DNA of 64,000 nucleotides from Paraburkholderia sp. UYCP14C. GTDB taxonomy: Bacteria; Pseudomonadota; Gammaproteobacteria; Burkholderiales; Burkholderiaceae. A program made the translations under genes and the position numbers. The stretch covers positions 62,001-126,000 of the forward strand of contig NZ_SELS01000005.1 of NCBI RefSeq assembly GCF_004197395.1, in the 5' to 3' direction. The notes under the pieces were generated by a model. The model worked only from the letters and a program-made list of their open reading frames with translations, was not told the origin of the DNA and did not search any database. Positions within the stretch are counted from its first letter, which is position 1. Every line of letters starts with the position of its first letter. This document shows, piece after piece, positions 36,250 to 45,001 of the stretch.

Positions 36250-37665
36250 ATGAAACTCAAAGCGAAGATTGTGCTGCTCGCGATCGTGCCCTTTCTGGTG
36301 GCGATCGCCAGCATCGAGACCGGCGTGCGCCGTGAAGCGACGGCGCTCGCCGAGCGGCAGCACGCGACCACCCAGGCCGCCTACATGGCCAGCAAGGAGG
36401 TCGAGCTCAAGCACTACGTCGAACTCGCGACCACCGCGATCGCGCCGCTCTATGAAGCCGGCGGCGACAACGCGCGCGATGACGCGCTGCTGCGCACCCG
36501 CGCGCTCGCGGTGTTGGAGAAGATGAATTTCGGCGAGGACGGCTACTTCTTCGTCTACGACATGCACGGCCGCACGCTGATGCATCCGCGCGAGCCGAAT
36601 CTGGTGGGCCAGGATCTTTGGTCGTTGCGCGATAGCCAGGGCACGCCGACGATCCAGCAACTGCTCGCCGCAGCCGCGCGCGGCGGCGGCTACGTGCGCT
36701 ATCTGTGGCATCGGCCGTCGACCGGCAAGGAGGAGTCGAAACTCGGCTACGTGGTGCCGCTCGAACGCTGGGGCTGGATGCTCGGCACCGGCATCTATCT
36801 CGACGACGTCGACACGGCGCTCGCGCATATCGACGCCGAGGCCGCGGCCAATATCGATCGCACGATGAAATGGATCGACGCGATCGCGGTGGCCGGCCTC
36901 GCGGTCATCGCGCTGTGCGCGCTGGTGCTGAACGTAACCGAATATCGCAGCGCCGACGCGAAGCTGAAGCGGCTCGCGCAGCAGGTCGTCGAGTCGCAGG
37001 AAAACGAGCGCGCGCGCCTGTCGCGCGAATTGCACGACGGCATCAGCCAGATGATGGTGTCGGTGAAGCTGCTGCTCGAATCGGCGCTTGCGCGGCTCGA
37101 ACGCGGCGACGCGCGCGTGCCCGCCGCCGAGGCCGCGTTGTCCACCGGACTCGCGCGACTCGGCGATACGCTGCGCGAAGTCCGGCGCATCTCTCATGCG
37201 CTGCGCCCGTCGATGCTCGACGATCTCGGCGTCGCCGCCGCGCTCGAACAGCTGACGCGCGAACTTGGCGACGAGTCCGGCATCGCGATCGGCTTCACGC
37301 AGATCGCGCACACGCATGCGGCCACCTTGCCCGATACCGTCAACACCGTGCTGTTTCGCATCGCCCAGGAAGCGCTGACGAACATCGTGCGACATGCGCA
37401 GGCGTCGAGCGCGGCGCTGGCGCTCGAAGTCTCGCGCGATGCGGTCACACTGACGATCTCCGACAACGGCCGCGGCTTCGATGTGACCGAAGCATTCGTC
37501 GGCGGACGCGAAGGTGTCGGCCTGCGCAACATGCGCGAACGGCTCGAAGCGCTCGGCGGCACGCTATCGTTGAACTCGGAGGCAGGACACACCGTCGTCG
37601 CCGCGCGCGTGCCGTTGCCGACGACGCATGTCACGGCGCCGCCCCTGCAGGAACTCTCTTCATGA
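36250..37665 (+). CDS. mctS: Cache-domain sensor histidine kinase (MctS type)
   Basis: This 471-residue sensor has a first membrane helix (residues 5-22), an sCache_2-like extracellular domain (about 35-195) with the GYFFVYDMHGRTLMHP and WGWMLGTGIYLDD motifs, and a second helix near 212-232. The cytoplasmic part is a HisKA_3 kinase: ARLSRELHDGISQMMVS places the phospho-histidine at 262, and DNGRGFD at 405 and GVGLRNMRERLE are the ATP-binding boxes. Cache domains of this kind sense small carboxylates. It overlaps the regulator gene by 4 bases and diverges from the permease operon it probably controls. The name is by analogy. Confidence 0.88.
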   Translation: MKLKAKIVLLAIVPFLVAIASIETGVRREATALAERQHATTQAAYMASKEVELKHYVELATTAIAPLYEAGGDNARDDALLRTRALAVLEKMNFGEDGYFFVYDMHGRTLMHPREPNLVGQDLWSLRDSQGTPTIQQLLAAAARGGGYVRYLWHRPSTGKEESKLGYVVPLERWGWMLGTGIYLDDVDTALAHIDAEAAANIDRTMKWIDAIAVAGLAVIALCALVLNVTEYRSADAKLKRLAQQVVESQENERARLSRELHDGISQMMVSVKLLLESALARLERGDARVPAAEAALSTGLARLGDTLREVRRISHALRPSMLDDLGVAAALEQLTRELGDESGIAIGFTQIAHTHAATLPDTVNTVLFRIAQEALTNIVRHAQASSAALALEVSRDAVTLTISDNGRGFDVTEAFVGGREGVGLRNMRERLEALGGTLSLNSEAGHTVVAARVPLPTTHVTAPPLQELSS

Positions 37666-38315
37666 ACGACACGACCTCTCCTTCCGTCGCGCGTCTGCTG
37701 CTCGTCGACGATCATCCGCTGGTGCGCGACGGCTTGCGCGCACGCCTCGAAGCCGTGCGTCATTTCGAAGTGGTCGGCGAAGCGGGCGACGCGCAGGAAG
37801 CGCTCGCACTGGCCGAAAGTCAGTCGCCGCATCTGGCGCTGATGGATGTCGGCATGAAAAGCGGCATGAACGGCATTGCGTTGGCCGGCCTTTTTCATGA
37901 GCGTTTTCCGGCGATTCGCGTGCTGATGCTGTCCATGCACGACAACCTCGAATACGTGACGCAAGCGGTGCGCGCGGGCGCGAGCGGCTACGTGCTGAAG
38001 GATTCGCCGGCGCTCGAAATCATTCAGGCGATCGGCGCGGTGCTCGACGGCAAGACGTTCTTCAGCGCGGAGTTGAGCGCGCGGCTGATCCAGGCGTCGG
38101 CGACGCAATCGCCGGTCGAACGTTTGACGCCGCGCGAGCGCGACATTCTCGACGCGCTTGCCGAGGGACTGTCGAGCAAGCAGATCGCGCAGCGCACCGA
38201 TCTTTCAGTGCGAACCGTGGAGACGCATCGACTGAATCTGAAGCGCAAGCTCGATATCGAAGGACAAGCCGAATTGATCAAGTTCGCGGTCGAGAATCGG
38301 CGCAACAAGCGTTGA
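37662..38315 (+). CDS. mctR: NarL/LuxR-family response regulator (MctR type)
   Basis: This 217-residue regulator has a receiver domain (VDDHPLVRDG, phospho-Asp62 in LMDVGMKSGMNG, and the Lys in GYVLKDSP) and a LuxR-type helix-turn-helix at residues 145-205 (LTPRERDILDALAEGLSSKQ, then VRTVETHRLNLKRKL). It should be phosphorylated by the overlapping kinase and activate the divergent permease operon. The receiver has two extra residues after the phospho-Asp (MKSGMNG), a small variation. The start overlaps the kinase stop (ATGA). Confidence 0.9.
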   Translation: MNDTTSPSVARLLLVDDHPLVRDGLRARLEAVRHFEVVGEAGDAQEALALAESQSPHLALMDVGMKSGMNGIALAGLFHERFPAIRVLMLSMHDNLEYVTQAVRAGASGYVLKDSPALEIIQAIGAVLDGKTFFSAELSARLIQASATQSPVERLTPRERDILDALAEGLSSKQIAQRTDLSVRTVETHRLNLKRKLDIEGQAELIKFAVENRRNKR

Positions 38316-38336
38316 GCTTCGCGGGCGCGCGATAAT

Positions 38337-38360
38337 GGTCGCTCCACACCTGGAGCGACC
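38337..38360. other. Perfect hairpin covering the ribosome site of the BON gene
   Basis: GGTCGCTCCA and its exact complement surround the loop CACC. The GGAG in the 3' arm (38352-38355) is the only ribosome-binding sequence before the ATG at 38366. If folded in the mRNA, the stem would hide it. It lies 21 bases after the regulator stop, so it may also end that transcript. Confidence 0.65.
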
Positions 38361-38365
38361 ACAGC

Positions 38366-38911
38366 ATGAAACGCGTGTTCGGACTGAGTCTCGCCACCCT
38401 GATGCTGTGCGCGGCCACGGCTCGCGTTTCCGGTGAACCGGCAGCGCGCGTCAATCGCGGCCACGATCCATTCCTGCAGATCTCCAAAGCGATTGCCGAT
38501 TGCCCGACACCGCTCGGCCCATTCGAAACCGAAAAGGAATGGCTCGACGATAGCCATTACCGCATTGAACGCGGCAATAGCTGCTGGATCGAGGGCCGTT
38601 GCCGTTTGCCAAATGCGTATCTATACGACGCGGAAATTGCCGAGAGCGTGCAACGGCGTCTCGCGAATCTGAACGTCGCGACGCACTGGCGCGAACAATC
38701 GACTCTGTGGCTCACGCTGCAACGCCGTTTCATTTACGTCGAAGGCTGTGTCGCGCCTGGCTTCGACAAGAAGACTTTCCTCGGCGAACTCGCGAAAACG
38801 GCGGACGTGGAGCGCGTAATCGACAACACGATCACCGATCCTCACGCCGCGCGGTTGCCGTACCGCACCCAGGCGGACCCGGACAAGCCGGTGTTGGACC
38901 CGGGCAATTAA
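38366..38911 (+). CDS. Secreted BON-domain protein
   Basis: This 181-residue protein has a signal peptide (MKRVFGLSLATLMLCAATA). Residues 75-165 look like a BON domain: DAEIAESVQRRLANLNV, then WLTLQRRFIYVEGCV, and DVERVIDNTITDPH. BON domains bind phospholipid and are found in the periplasm. Two Cys pairs near residues 46 and 73-78 could form a disulfide. The only upstream ribosome site is inside the hairpin described above. The gene stands alone. The assignment is moderate because the BON motif is divergent. Confidence 0.65.
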   Translation: MKRVFGLSLATLMLCAATARVSGEPAARVNRGHDPFLQISKAIADCPTPLGPFETEKEWLDDSHYRIERGNSCWIEGRCRLPNAYLYDAEIAESVQRRLANLNVATHWREQSTLWLTLQRRFIYVEGCVAPGFDKKTFLGELAKTADVERVIDNTITDPHAARLPYRTQADPDKPVLDPGN

Positions 38912-39855
38912 TACGCTAACCTTACGTCCAGGTACGTCTGGGAAGAGTCACAGGAATCGACACCTCCACCCGCGAAGTGGAGACGCTCGCACATTTGAAG
39001 ACGACCGCCACAAAGATGCCGGAATGCCCGGGAGGCCTTGCCGGGCAAAAGGGAGCAGGATCGCACTGCCGGCTCCAATGCCCCGCCAGTTTTGACTCGT
39101 ACAGTTACGGATCGTCCCCTACCGAATGATCCTACCCATTTTTCCCGCCAGATCGCTTGCGACCGACTCGGCCTGATTTTCTGGTGCAGCATGGATCGGG
39201 AGTAGAAGCATTCCCACTCAATTAACAACCGCCTGCCGCAAACCCAACGCTGGGCCTGTGACTCGGGTCCCATCGCGCCCCTCTGATACCGTCAGCGATA
39301 TCAGCTCCCGCCCGGCACTCAACGGCCTTAGGTGGGCCGCATCGGAAAATCAGCGCCGCCCGCTTAAGAAAGATCGTCTAAGCCATGCATTTCCAGATGA
39401 CTTCGGAGGTTGATACCGTCAGGTCACGGTGCTCAACTGAGACCGCCAGCGGCTGCTCGGCCAATGCAGACGCTCAGGTGTTGGCATTGGTCGGTCAGCT
39501 TCGGAACACTCTCCGGCCATTCGCATCTCAGCGGTCGTGAGTGACGCGTCTCGCAGTCGCCAACGCGTACTTCCGACGCTGGAACGGTCATCCGGTACCG
39601 TCACTTGTTTGCATCGGAGCAACTGATCTCAATCTACGAGAATCTGGCCCATTGCGCAGGTAAGATTAGATGGTCCGCGGATTCAGCGTTCGTCGGACGG
39701 GTTCGCCGCAAAACCCCATATGAAGTTCTACGTTACGTGAACATTGACAGTAGGAAAGGATCGCCTGCCCGCGCGTCGACGCCTTCGACCGCGCAGCTGC
39801 GACCGGCGTGACGACAGAACGCCCGGCGCGCGTCGTGGAGGGCTGAGGTTCGACG
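38912..39855. other. Gene-poor mosaic region
   Basis: This 944-base stretch has no frame with normal codon use or a recognised domain. The largest frames (121 residues on the minus strand from 39273; 67-68 residues elsewhere) are rich in Arg, Ser and Cys in the manner of non-coding reads. GC is lower than in the flanks. TGATACCGTCAG occurs twice in the same direction, at 39284-39295 and 39411-39422. It may be decayed mobile DNA, but no insertion-sequence ends are visible. Confidence 0.5.
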
Positions 39856-40446
39856 CTACCTGCTCAAAGGTGGCAGGATGCCTTGTTCTTGTAGCGGTTC
39901 GACGCTGTTTTCTGGTGCTGGCTGGTCCTCTTCTTTCGAAGGTGGCTCGACGCCCTCCGCGGCGGCCGGCGATATGCCCTTGACCACGACGGGCGGCTCA
40001 ACTCCCCTCACGGCGGCTGGTGGATGGCTGTCGCCCAAGCCAGGCGCCTCAACGATCGGCACCGGGGCTCTGCGCTGCAGTTCGGTGCTCAGGCCCGTTC
40101 CGACGTTCGAGGTGGTGGTGTTCGCACTCTTGAGGACGCCGCGCGCATCGAACAGGAACACCGCCGCCGATGTGTGCGTATCGGACCCACCGACCAGCGA
40201 TCCGATAATCGGAATGTAGTTTTCGGGGTGCGGCCTCGACGTCACATACGTGTACACGAGCAGCATCGAACCATCGTCGAGCGCGGTCTGCACTGATGCC
40301 GGGCCGAGCGTGGTCGTCACTTCCTGAATCGTCGTCACGCCACGCCTGAAGGTCGCCATCTGTTCAGGCCTCACTTCGACCCCGGCGGACATGCAACCGA
40401 CCAGCAGCGCACCGCTCAGCAGCCCGAGTACCAGTCCGTGTTTCAT
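39856..40446 (-). CDS. Putative lipoprotein with Pro-rich repetitive tail
   Basis: This 196-residue protein has a lipoprotein signal: MKHGLVLGLLSGALLVGC with the lipobox LVGC at Cys18. The next 70 residues, with FRRGVTTIQEVTTTLG, resemble the BamE/SmpA-like fold, in which a short helix pair is followed by a hairpin. The last 70 residues are a loose repeat of GVEPP, GISPA, SVEPL and GILPP blocks rich in Pro and Glu. Inference: it is anchored to the outer membrane. It is bordered by gene-poor DNA on both sides, and its codon use is a little less biased than elsewhere. The BamE resemblance is weak. Confidence 0.65.
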   Translation of the reverse strand: MKHGLVLGLLSGALLVGCMSAGVEVRPEQMATFRRGVTTIQEVTTTLGPASVQTALDDGSMLLVYTYVTSRPHPENYIPIIGSLVGGSDTHTSAAVFLFDARGVLKSANTTTSNVGTGLSTELQRRAPVPIVEAPGLGDSHPPAAVRGVEPPVVVKGISPAAAEGVEPPSKEEDQPAPENSVEPLQEQGILPPLSR

Positions 40447-41078
40447 GTCGCCCCGCCCCCGCTTTATTTAATTCTAGGACGACGCAATGCGGTCGGCACG
40501 CGGCGAGAAATCGGTGCCGGACCACCTGACCTTGCCAGTTATGCGGTTGTGCCCTGCAATCCCGTCCCGGCGTGCGATACCGATTTCCGCCACGGCCGCG
40601 CACGCACAAGCTGTGGTGGCCTTACGCCGGCGGCTCGTGGCACAGCATCAGCGACAGACCTCCATGCCGGTGCCAACGCCAACGTCGGCGGATGTGGTCG
40701 TACCAACTCCGACGCGCGATTTCCGTTCGCGTAGAGCGCAAGAGAATTTGCGACTGGCGCCACAGTTTTGCGACTCTGCGACGGAGTAGTGCAGCTGGCC
40801 TTCGCCTGTAGCCCTGCGGCGGCTCGCGGCCCATCAAGCGACCTTCGTGAGAGTTCGCCAAACGGCTGGTCAGCAGGCCGTAGGCGTCGCTCACCCTGGA
40901 ACCCCAATGGACGAAAAGCGATGGACCATGCGCGGCAGACTGCATTTCGCGATGCTAGCCAAACTGGTCGAACCCAAATGCCGACAGCCGGGAAGAAATT
41001 GGTGTGTGGGTCGGTGATACGGCTGCGGGGGCACTCGGATTGTCGATCCCGCCGCAGTCCAACCTTCACGCGACACCT
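40447..41078. other. Gene-poor region
   Basis: These 632 bases between the lipoprotein and the glycosyl fusion gene carry several overlapping short frames on both strands, none with a recognisable domain or a plausible ribosome site. The composition of the longest (176 residues, minus strand) is rich in Arg, Ala and Pro, as for shadow reads of decayed DNA. I see no clear transposon ends. Confidence 0.45.
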
Positions 41079-43487
41079 CTAGCGGTTAATCGTGACGATC
41101 TGAGTCCGTATCGGTGCCGGTAGACCAAGCATTTGCGCGGCGACAGCAATGACGCTGCTTGCCGGCAGGTCGATCAGGCAATCGCTCACGCTTTCCTTAT
41201 GTTCGTCGCATCCTTCGCGCCTGCACGGAACGCAGGCTTTCTCCCCTTGCAGAAGGTACACGTTGCCGCGCCGGTTTGAGCCGTGTCGAGGCCATGGTGT
41301 TTCAACCAATGGCCAGTCGCATGGCCACGGCCCCCAGCGAACCGGGTCCGACGAACCGAATAGCGCGATCGTCAGGGTGCCGCATGCGGCAGCAATATGC
41401 GTGACACTCGTATCGGGACCGATGAAGAGTTTCGCACGCCGGATCACTTCCGCGGTTTCGCCGAGCGTCAGCTCACCGACAAGATTCAGAACCGGCTCGC
41501 CTGCTACCGCAATAACCCGTGAGGCATATTCGCGCTCGGCTTGCGCCGGCCCTCCGCTCAGCACGACGGCGAAGTCTTGCTCGCGCAGCCAGCGGATCGT
41601 TGTCGCCCAATTACCGATCGTCCATTGTTTATACGCGAGTATGGAATGCGGGTGCAGCACAACCAATGGCTGCCCCTGCCTCGCGGCGGGGAGCGCGCTG
41701 AACCGCGCCGCGAACCGGGCCCAATGTTCCGGGTCGGGACCGATGCCCGGCGGGACCACTTTGGCGCGCGGAGTCGCGCCGACCAGTTGCGCCAGTTCGA
41801 GCGTGCTCGACACCACGTGTGCGTCCAGCTGCCTGTCGAGCGCCATCCGGTGAAGCATGGCGCGCGCGAACCACTTTACGCGCTCGGCGTCGACCAGCCC
41901 GATCCGCTTGCGGCCGGCAACCCACGCATAAATCAGTGCGCGATCGGAGTCGACGGCCGCACACGCAAGATCGTATCGCCGCCAGATCTTTGCCGCGGTG
42001 ACAAGTCGCGCGCGTAGCGGGGCGCGTGGAGCCTCAACGGTGACGCGGCGCAGGTCCGGGTTGTGCTCAAGGGCTCCCTCTGTTCCTCGTAATACGAGCA
42101 TGTCGATGTTGGCCTCGGGCCATTGCGCCTTCAGCGACCGGACAAGCGGCGTCACCAGCAACACATCGCCTATCCGACGTGGGCAGACCACAAGAACCGT
42201 TCGCGGATACCGCTTCGAGATCAGCGCTCGCGTCTTGCCCTCCTCGCCGGTTTCACGCTTGCGCGCCTCGATCCACGCAAGCAGTGTTGCAACACTCAGT
42301 GCAAAAAAAGCTGCGCTCATCACGAGCGTCAACGCGTCGATCGTCAACCCGAAAATGACCGTACCGCCGACCACCGTGAGTCCCTGATACGACGCGGTAG
42401 CGGTTTCGCGATCCTCGCTGAGTCTGTTCTGCCAGAATGATGTGAAGGTCCCGACGTACAGAAGCAGCAGTGCAGCCACGCCGGCCGTTCCCATCTGGGA
42501 AAGCGCGGAAAAAAACTCACTATGTGCGCCCGCATTGACGATCGCTCGCGGCGCCTCACCACGTTCGGCGAGCCCGTTTAGCGCCTCTTCCAGACGCCCG
42601 CGTCCCACGCCAAACGCGGGATGGCGCAGGTATAGAAGCGCGGATGCGCGCCATAGTTCAAGGCGCAGGCCAAGCGAAGAATCGATCTCGCCTTGCTGCA
42701 TCCTCCTGGCGTCGGACACGATTGCGTCGACCCGCTGTACGACAATGCGCGTAGATGCAAGCGCCACGAAAACCGTCAAGATTGCACAGCCCAATGCAAT
42801 GCGCGCCCGCCTGCTGTTCAGCCGGTGCAAGCCACCGACTGCCGTCCAGACGAACAGCGGTAGCGCTATCCAGCCGCCGCGCGAGCCCGACAGATACGAC
42901 GCATAGCCACCGAGCAGAAATGCAGTGATCCTGATCGCCGTCTCAGCTGCGCGCATGCGCCCGCCCAGCGTGATCGGCACAATCGACAGGAAACCAAGCA
43001 GCAATGCTGTGTCGCCGAAAGGGATCGGGTTGGTGAATGAATTGCCGAGCCGACCGGCAAGAATCCAGACTTCTGGATGAAACTGCGCGTAAATGGCCCA
43101 TGAACCGGCGCCCATCGCGCCCGCCACAAATCCCCATTGCACGAGGCGCAGTCGCCGCGATGGGAGCGATTCCAGGTAGAAAAAAATTGGCACGGCGAGA
43201 ACCAGCCGCAGGAATGGGTCGAGCGATGGGAACGTGCCGCTTCGAAAAATCGCTATCTGGAAAAGTATGACAGCCGGCATCGCGGTCAGACCCAGGACGA
43301 ACAGGGGGTGTTCGCGAAACAGTGCTGCCGCCCGACGCCGACTCCCAGCTTTGCACAGGTAAGCCAGAGCGAGCGCAAAAACAACGAAGAAACAGTAGCC
43401 GGTGCCACCTCTTATCGAAAGCATGACCGCCGGCGATAACACGACAGCTAGGGTAGCGACACTGTCTGATAGTGGCGTGATGCGCAT
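41079..43487 (-). CDS. Fusion of O-antigen ligase-like and GT9 glycosyltransferase domains
   Basis: This 802-residue protein joins two normally separate enzymes. The N-terminal 400 residues have about ten helices and the Wzy_C/O-antigen ligase features: GRLGNSFTNPIPFGDTALLL, GSRGGWIALPLFVW and the conserved LRLELWRASALLYLRHP, with HSEFFSALSQMG after it. From about residue 425 (RTVLVVCPRRIGDVLLVTPL) it is a GT9 glycosyltransferase of the heptosyltransferase type, with VVLHPHSI, the FIGPDTSVTHIAAACGT motif and LFGSSDP. The ATG at 43487 has AGGAG at 8 bases. The two parts are in one frame without a gap. The role should be in lipopolysaccharide or another surface glycan. No other glycan genes are in the window. 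Confidence 0.85.
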   Translation of the reverse strand: MRITPLSDSVATLAVVLSPAVMLSIRGGTGYCFFVVFALALAYLCKAGSRRRAAALFREHPLFVLGLTAMPAVILFQIAIFRSGTFPSLDPFLRLVLAVPIFFYLESLPSRRLRLVQWGFVAGAMGAGSWAIYAQFHPEVWILAGRLGNSFTNPIPFGDTALLLGFLSIVPITLGGRMRAAETAIRITAFLLGGYASYLSGSRGGWIALPLFVWTAVGGLHRLNSRRARIALGCAILTVFVALASTRIVVQRVDAIVSDARRMQQGEIDSSLGLRLELWRASALLYLRHPAFGVGRGRLEEALNGLAERGEAPRAIVNAGAHSEFFSALSQMGTAGVAALLLLYVGTFTSFWQNRLSEDRETATASYQGLTVVGGTVIFGLTIDALTLVMSAAFFALSVATLLAWIEARKRETGEEGKTRALISKRYPRTVLVVCPRRIGDVLLVTPLVRSLKAQWPEANIDMLVLRGTEGALEHNPDLRRVTVEAPRAPLRARLVTAAKIWRRYDLACAAVDSDRALIYAWVAGRKRIGLVDAERVKWFARAMLHRMALDRQLDAHVVSSTLELAQLVGATPRAKVVPPGIGPDPEHWARFAARFSALPAARQGQPLVVLHPHSILAYKQWTIGNWATTIRWLREQDFAVVLSGGPAQAEREYASRVIAVAGEPVLNLVGELTLGETAEVIRRAKLFIGPDTSVTHIAAACGTLTIALFGSSDPVRWGPWPCDWPLVETPWPRHGSNRRGNVYLLQGEKACVPCRREGCDEHKESVSDCLIDLPASSVIAVAAQMLGLPAPIRTQIVTINR

Positions 43488-43851
43488 CGGATCGACTCCT
43501 GAGACTCGGGCCAATCATCCCTTCCGGGCCGTACGGACAGGCTTGTCTCGAAGCGGCTCGAGTTGTCGAATGACGCACGACAACGTTGCAGTCGGATTGC
43601 TGCCCATTCTGCCTGTCAAATGGGGATATTGACAATCGTTCTTCCGATGCTGTTCTGGCGATAAACGCCAAAGCGGCTGCGCATGTTGGCCACCGATGGA
43701 TGGTCGCAGCCGGAAGACGAACCACTTTCCGTAGTCACACCATTTGACGTCAAATAGTCGTACGCAATCCCTGTAGTGAAGGCAGGGTGAACTGATATTC
43801 GACGCCAACGCTTCGTCGACGAAAAGTGGCCGCCGATTTGCGTTAGCGTTG
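43488..43851. other. Gene-free region before the MFS remnant
   Basis: These 364 bases contain the leader of the fusion gene and short frames without recognisable content. GC is slightly lower than around it. Confidence 0.45.
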
Positions 43852-44325
43852 ATTCTGTCAAAGGCCTATCGGCTGCGCACGATCATGCTCTGGATTGCCT
43901 ATTTCACGGGTCTGATCGTGTACTAGCTGATGACGAACTGGATGCCGACCTTATTCCGCGATCCTGGCTTCAGCACGGAACATGCGAGGTTGATCTCGTC
44001 GTTGTTCCCATTAGGCGGGCTGCCTGGTAATCCGGTTACCGGTTGGCTGATGGATCGCCTCAGTGCAAACCGGACGATTGTGGTCTCCTACGTGCTGGTC
44101 GCTGTGCTGATAGCGCTGGTCGGACACAGTGTTGGCAGCGAGAGAACTCTCGGCGCGCTGATATTTCTTTGCGGCGCACCGGCGACGAGCGCGGCTACCT
44201 CGCTGTCATCTTATGTTGCACGAATCTATCCAACCGAAGGCCGTTCTACGGGCGTTGCCCGGATGCAGGGCGTTGGCCGACCCGGAGGCGTTGCAGGCCC
44301 CCATCCGGGCGGCCCCGGCGGCACT
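43852..44325 (+). pseudogene. MFS transporter remnant (aromatic-acid:H+ symporter type) with in-frame stop
   Basis: The frame reads KAYRLRTIMLWIAYFTGLIV, then Tyr-stop (TAG at 43924-43926), then LMTNWMPTLFRDPGFSTEHA. Homologues have an uninterrupted helix and loop here, with NWMPTL conserved. It continues LFPLGGLPGNPVTGWLMDR and IYPTEGRSTGVARMQGVGR, which is the last third of an AAHS-family MFS protein. The sequence then turns into unrelated code near 44325. Both ends are missing: only about 150 of 430 residues remain. Confidence 0.8.
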
Positions 44326-44968
44326 CTCGACGGCAAGATGGATTCATCTGCAAGGCAAGCCGCTGACCTGCGAAGTAGTGCCGCTCGACCCGCTCGTACC
44401 GGACAGCCTGCAACACCTGGTACTAGCGCAACGCGGCGATAGCGCCGTCTATGTCGGCAGCGCATGCATCCAGCAAGGCAAACGCGACGATGCGCCATTG
44501 CTGGTCGACGCGGGCCGCATTGCCGATCCGCATGCGCGAGACGCGCTCGCGCGGCGGCGTCGCGCGCTCGAACAGGAGCGCGCATTCTGGACGCAAGCCG
44601 TGTTCGACGCATTGCGCGCCGACCTGTTCGATTCGCCCGCTGCACTCGCACGCATTCCCGCGGGCGGCTTTCTGACGATCTCGCTGGCGCCGGCACTGCT
44701 GAGCGTCGCGGCGGCATCCGCGCGCCGCCGCGAGTTGTGTATCGACTATATCGACAGCCAATTGGCGTTGATCGAACGCAGCATCGCGCAAGCGCTCACG
44801 CGACGCCGGCTCGACGATCGCCCTGCCACGCAGCAATTGCGTGGTTTTGCCAATGCGTATCAACACGCGAAAGCGCGCCTCGCCGATGCGGCTGCCGTCG
44901 AAGACATCAGCGTCACGCGCGCTGCGCGCCCCGACATCGAAGCGTATCTGCGCGGCGCCGTTCACTGA
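44325..44968 (+). pseudogene. Unknown gene with 5' end replaced by the MFS remnant
   Basis: From about 44325 the frame STARWIHLQGKPLTCEVVPL has strong local codon bias and runs about 214 codons to a stop at 44968. The C-terminal part is rich in Arg/Ala helices (HARDALARRRRALEQERAFW and LRGFANAYQHAKARL). I recognise no family. The reading frame continues into the MFS remnant, where it is only a second frame, and the native start is missing. It is either a beheaded gene or, less likely, a functional one starting from an internal GTG or ATG. Confidence 0.5.
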
Positions 44969-45001
44969 TCCGTCGGCGCCTCGACAGGTTCGCAGCGCTT
45001 T

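Noticed and set aside
38908-39273. A 121-codon minus-strand frame in the gene-poor patch
   Set aside because: No recognisable domain, poor codon bias and no ribosome site; not enough to call a gene.
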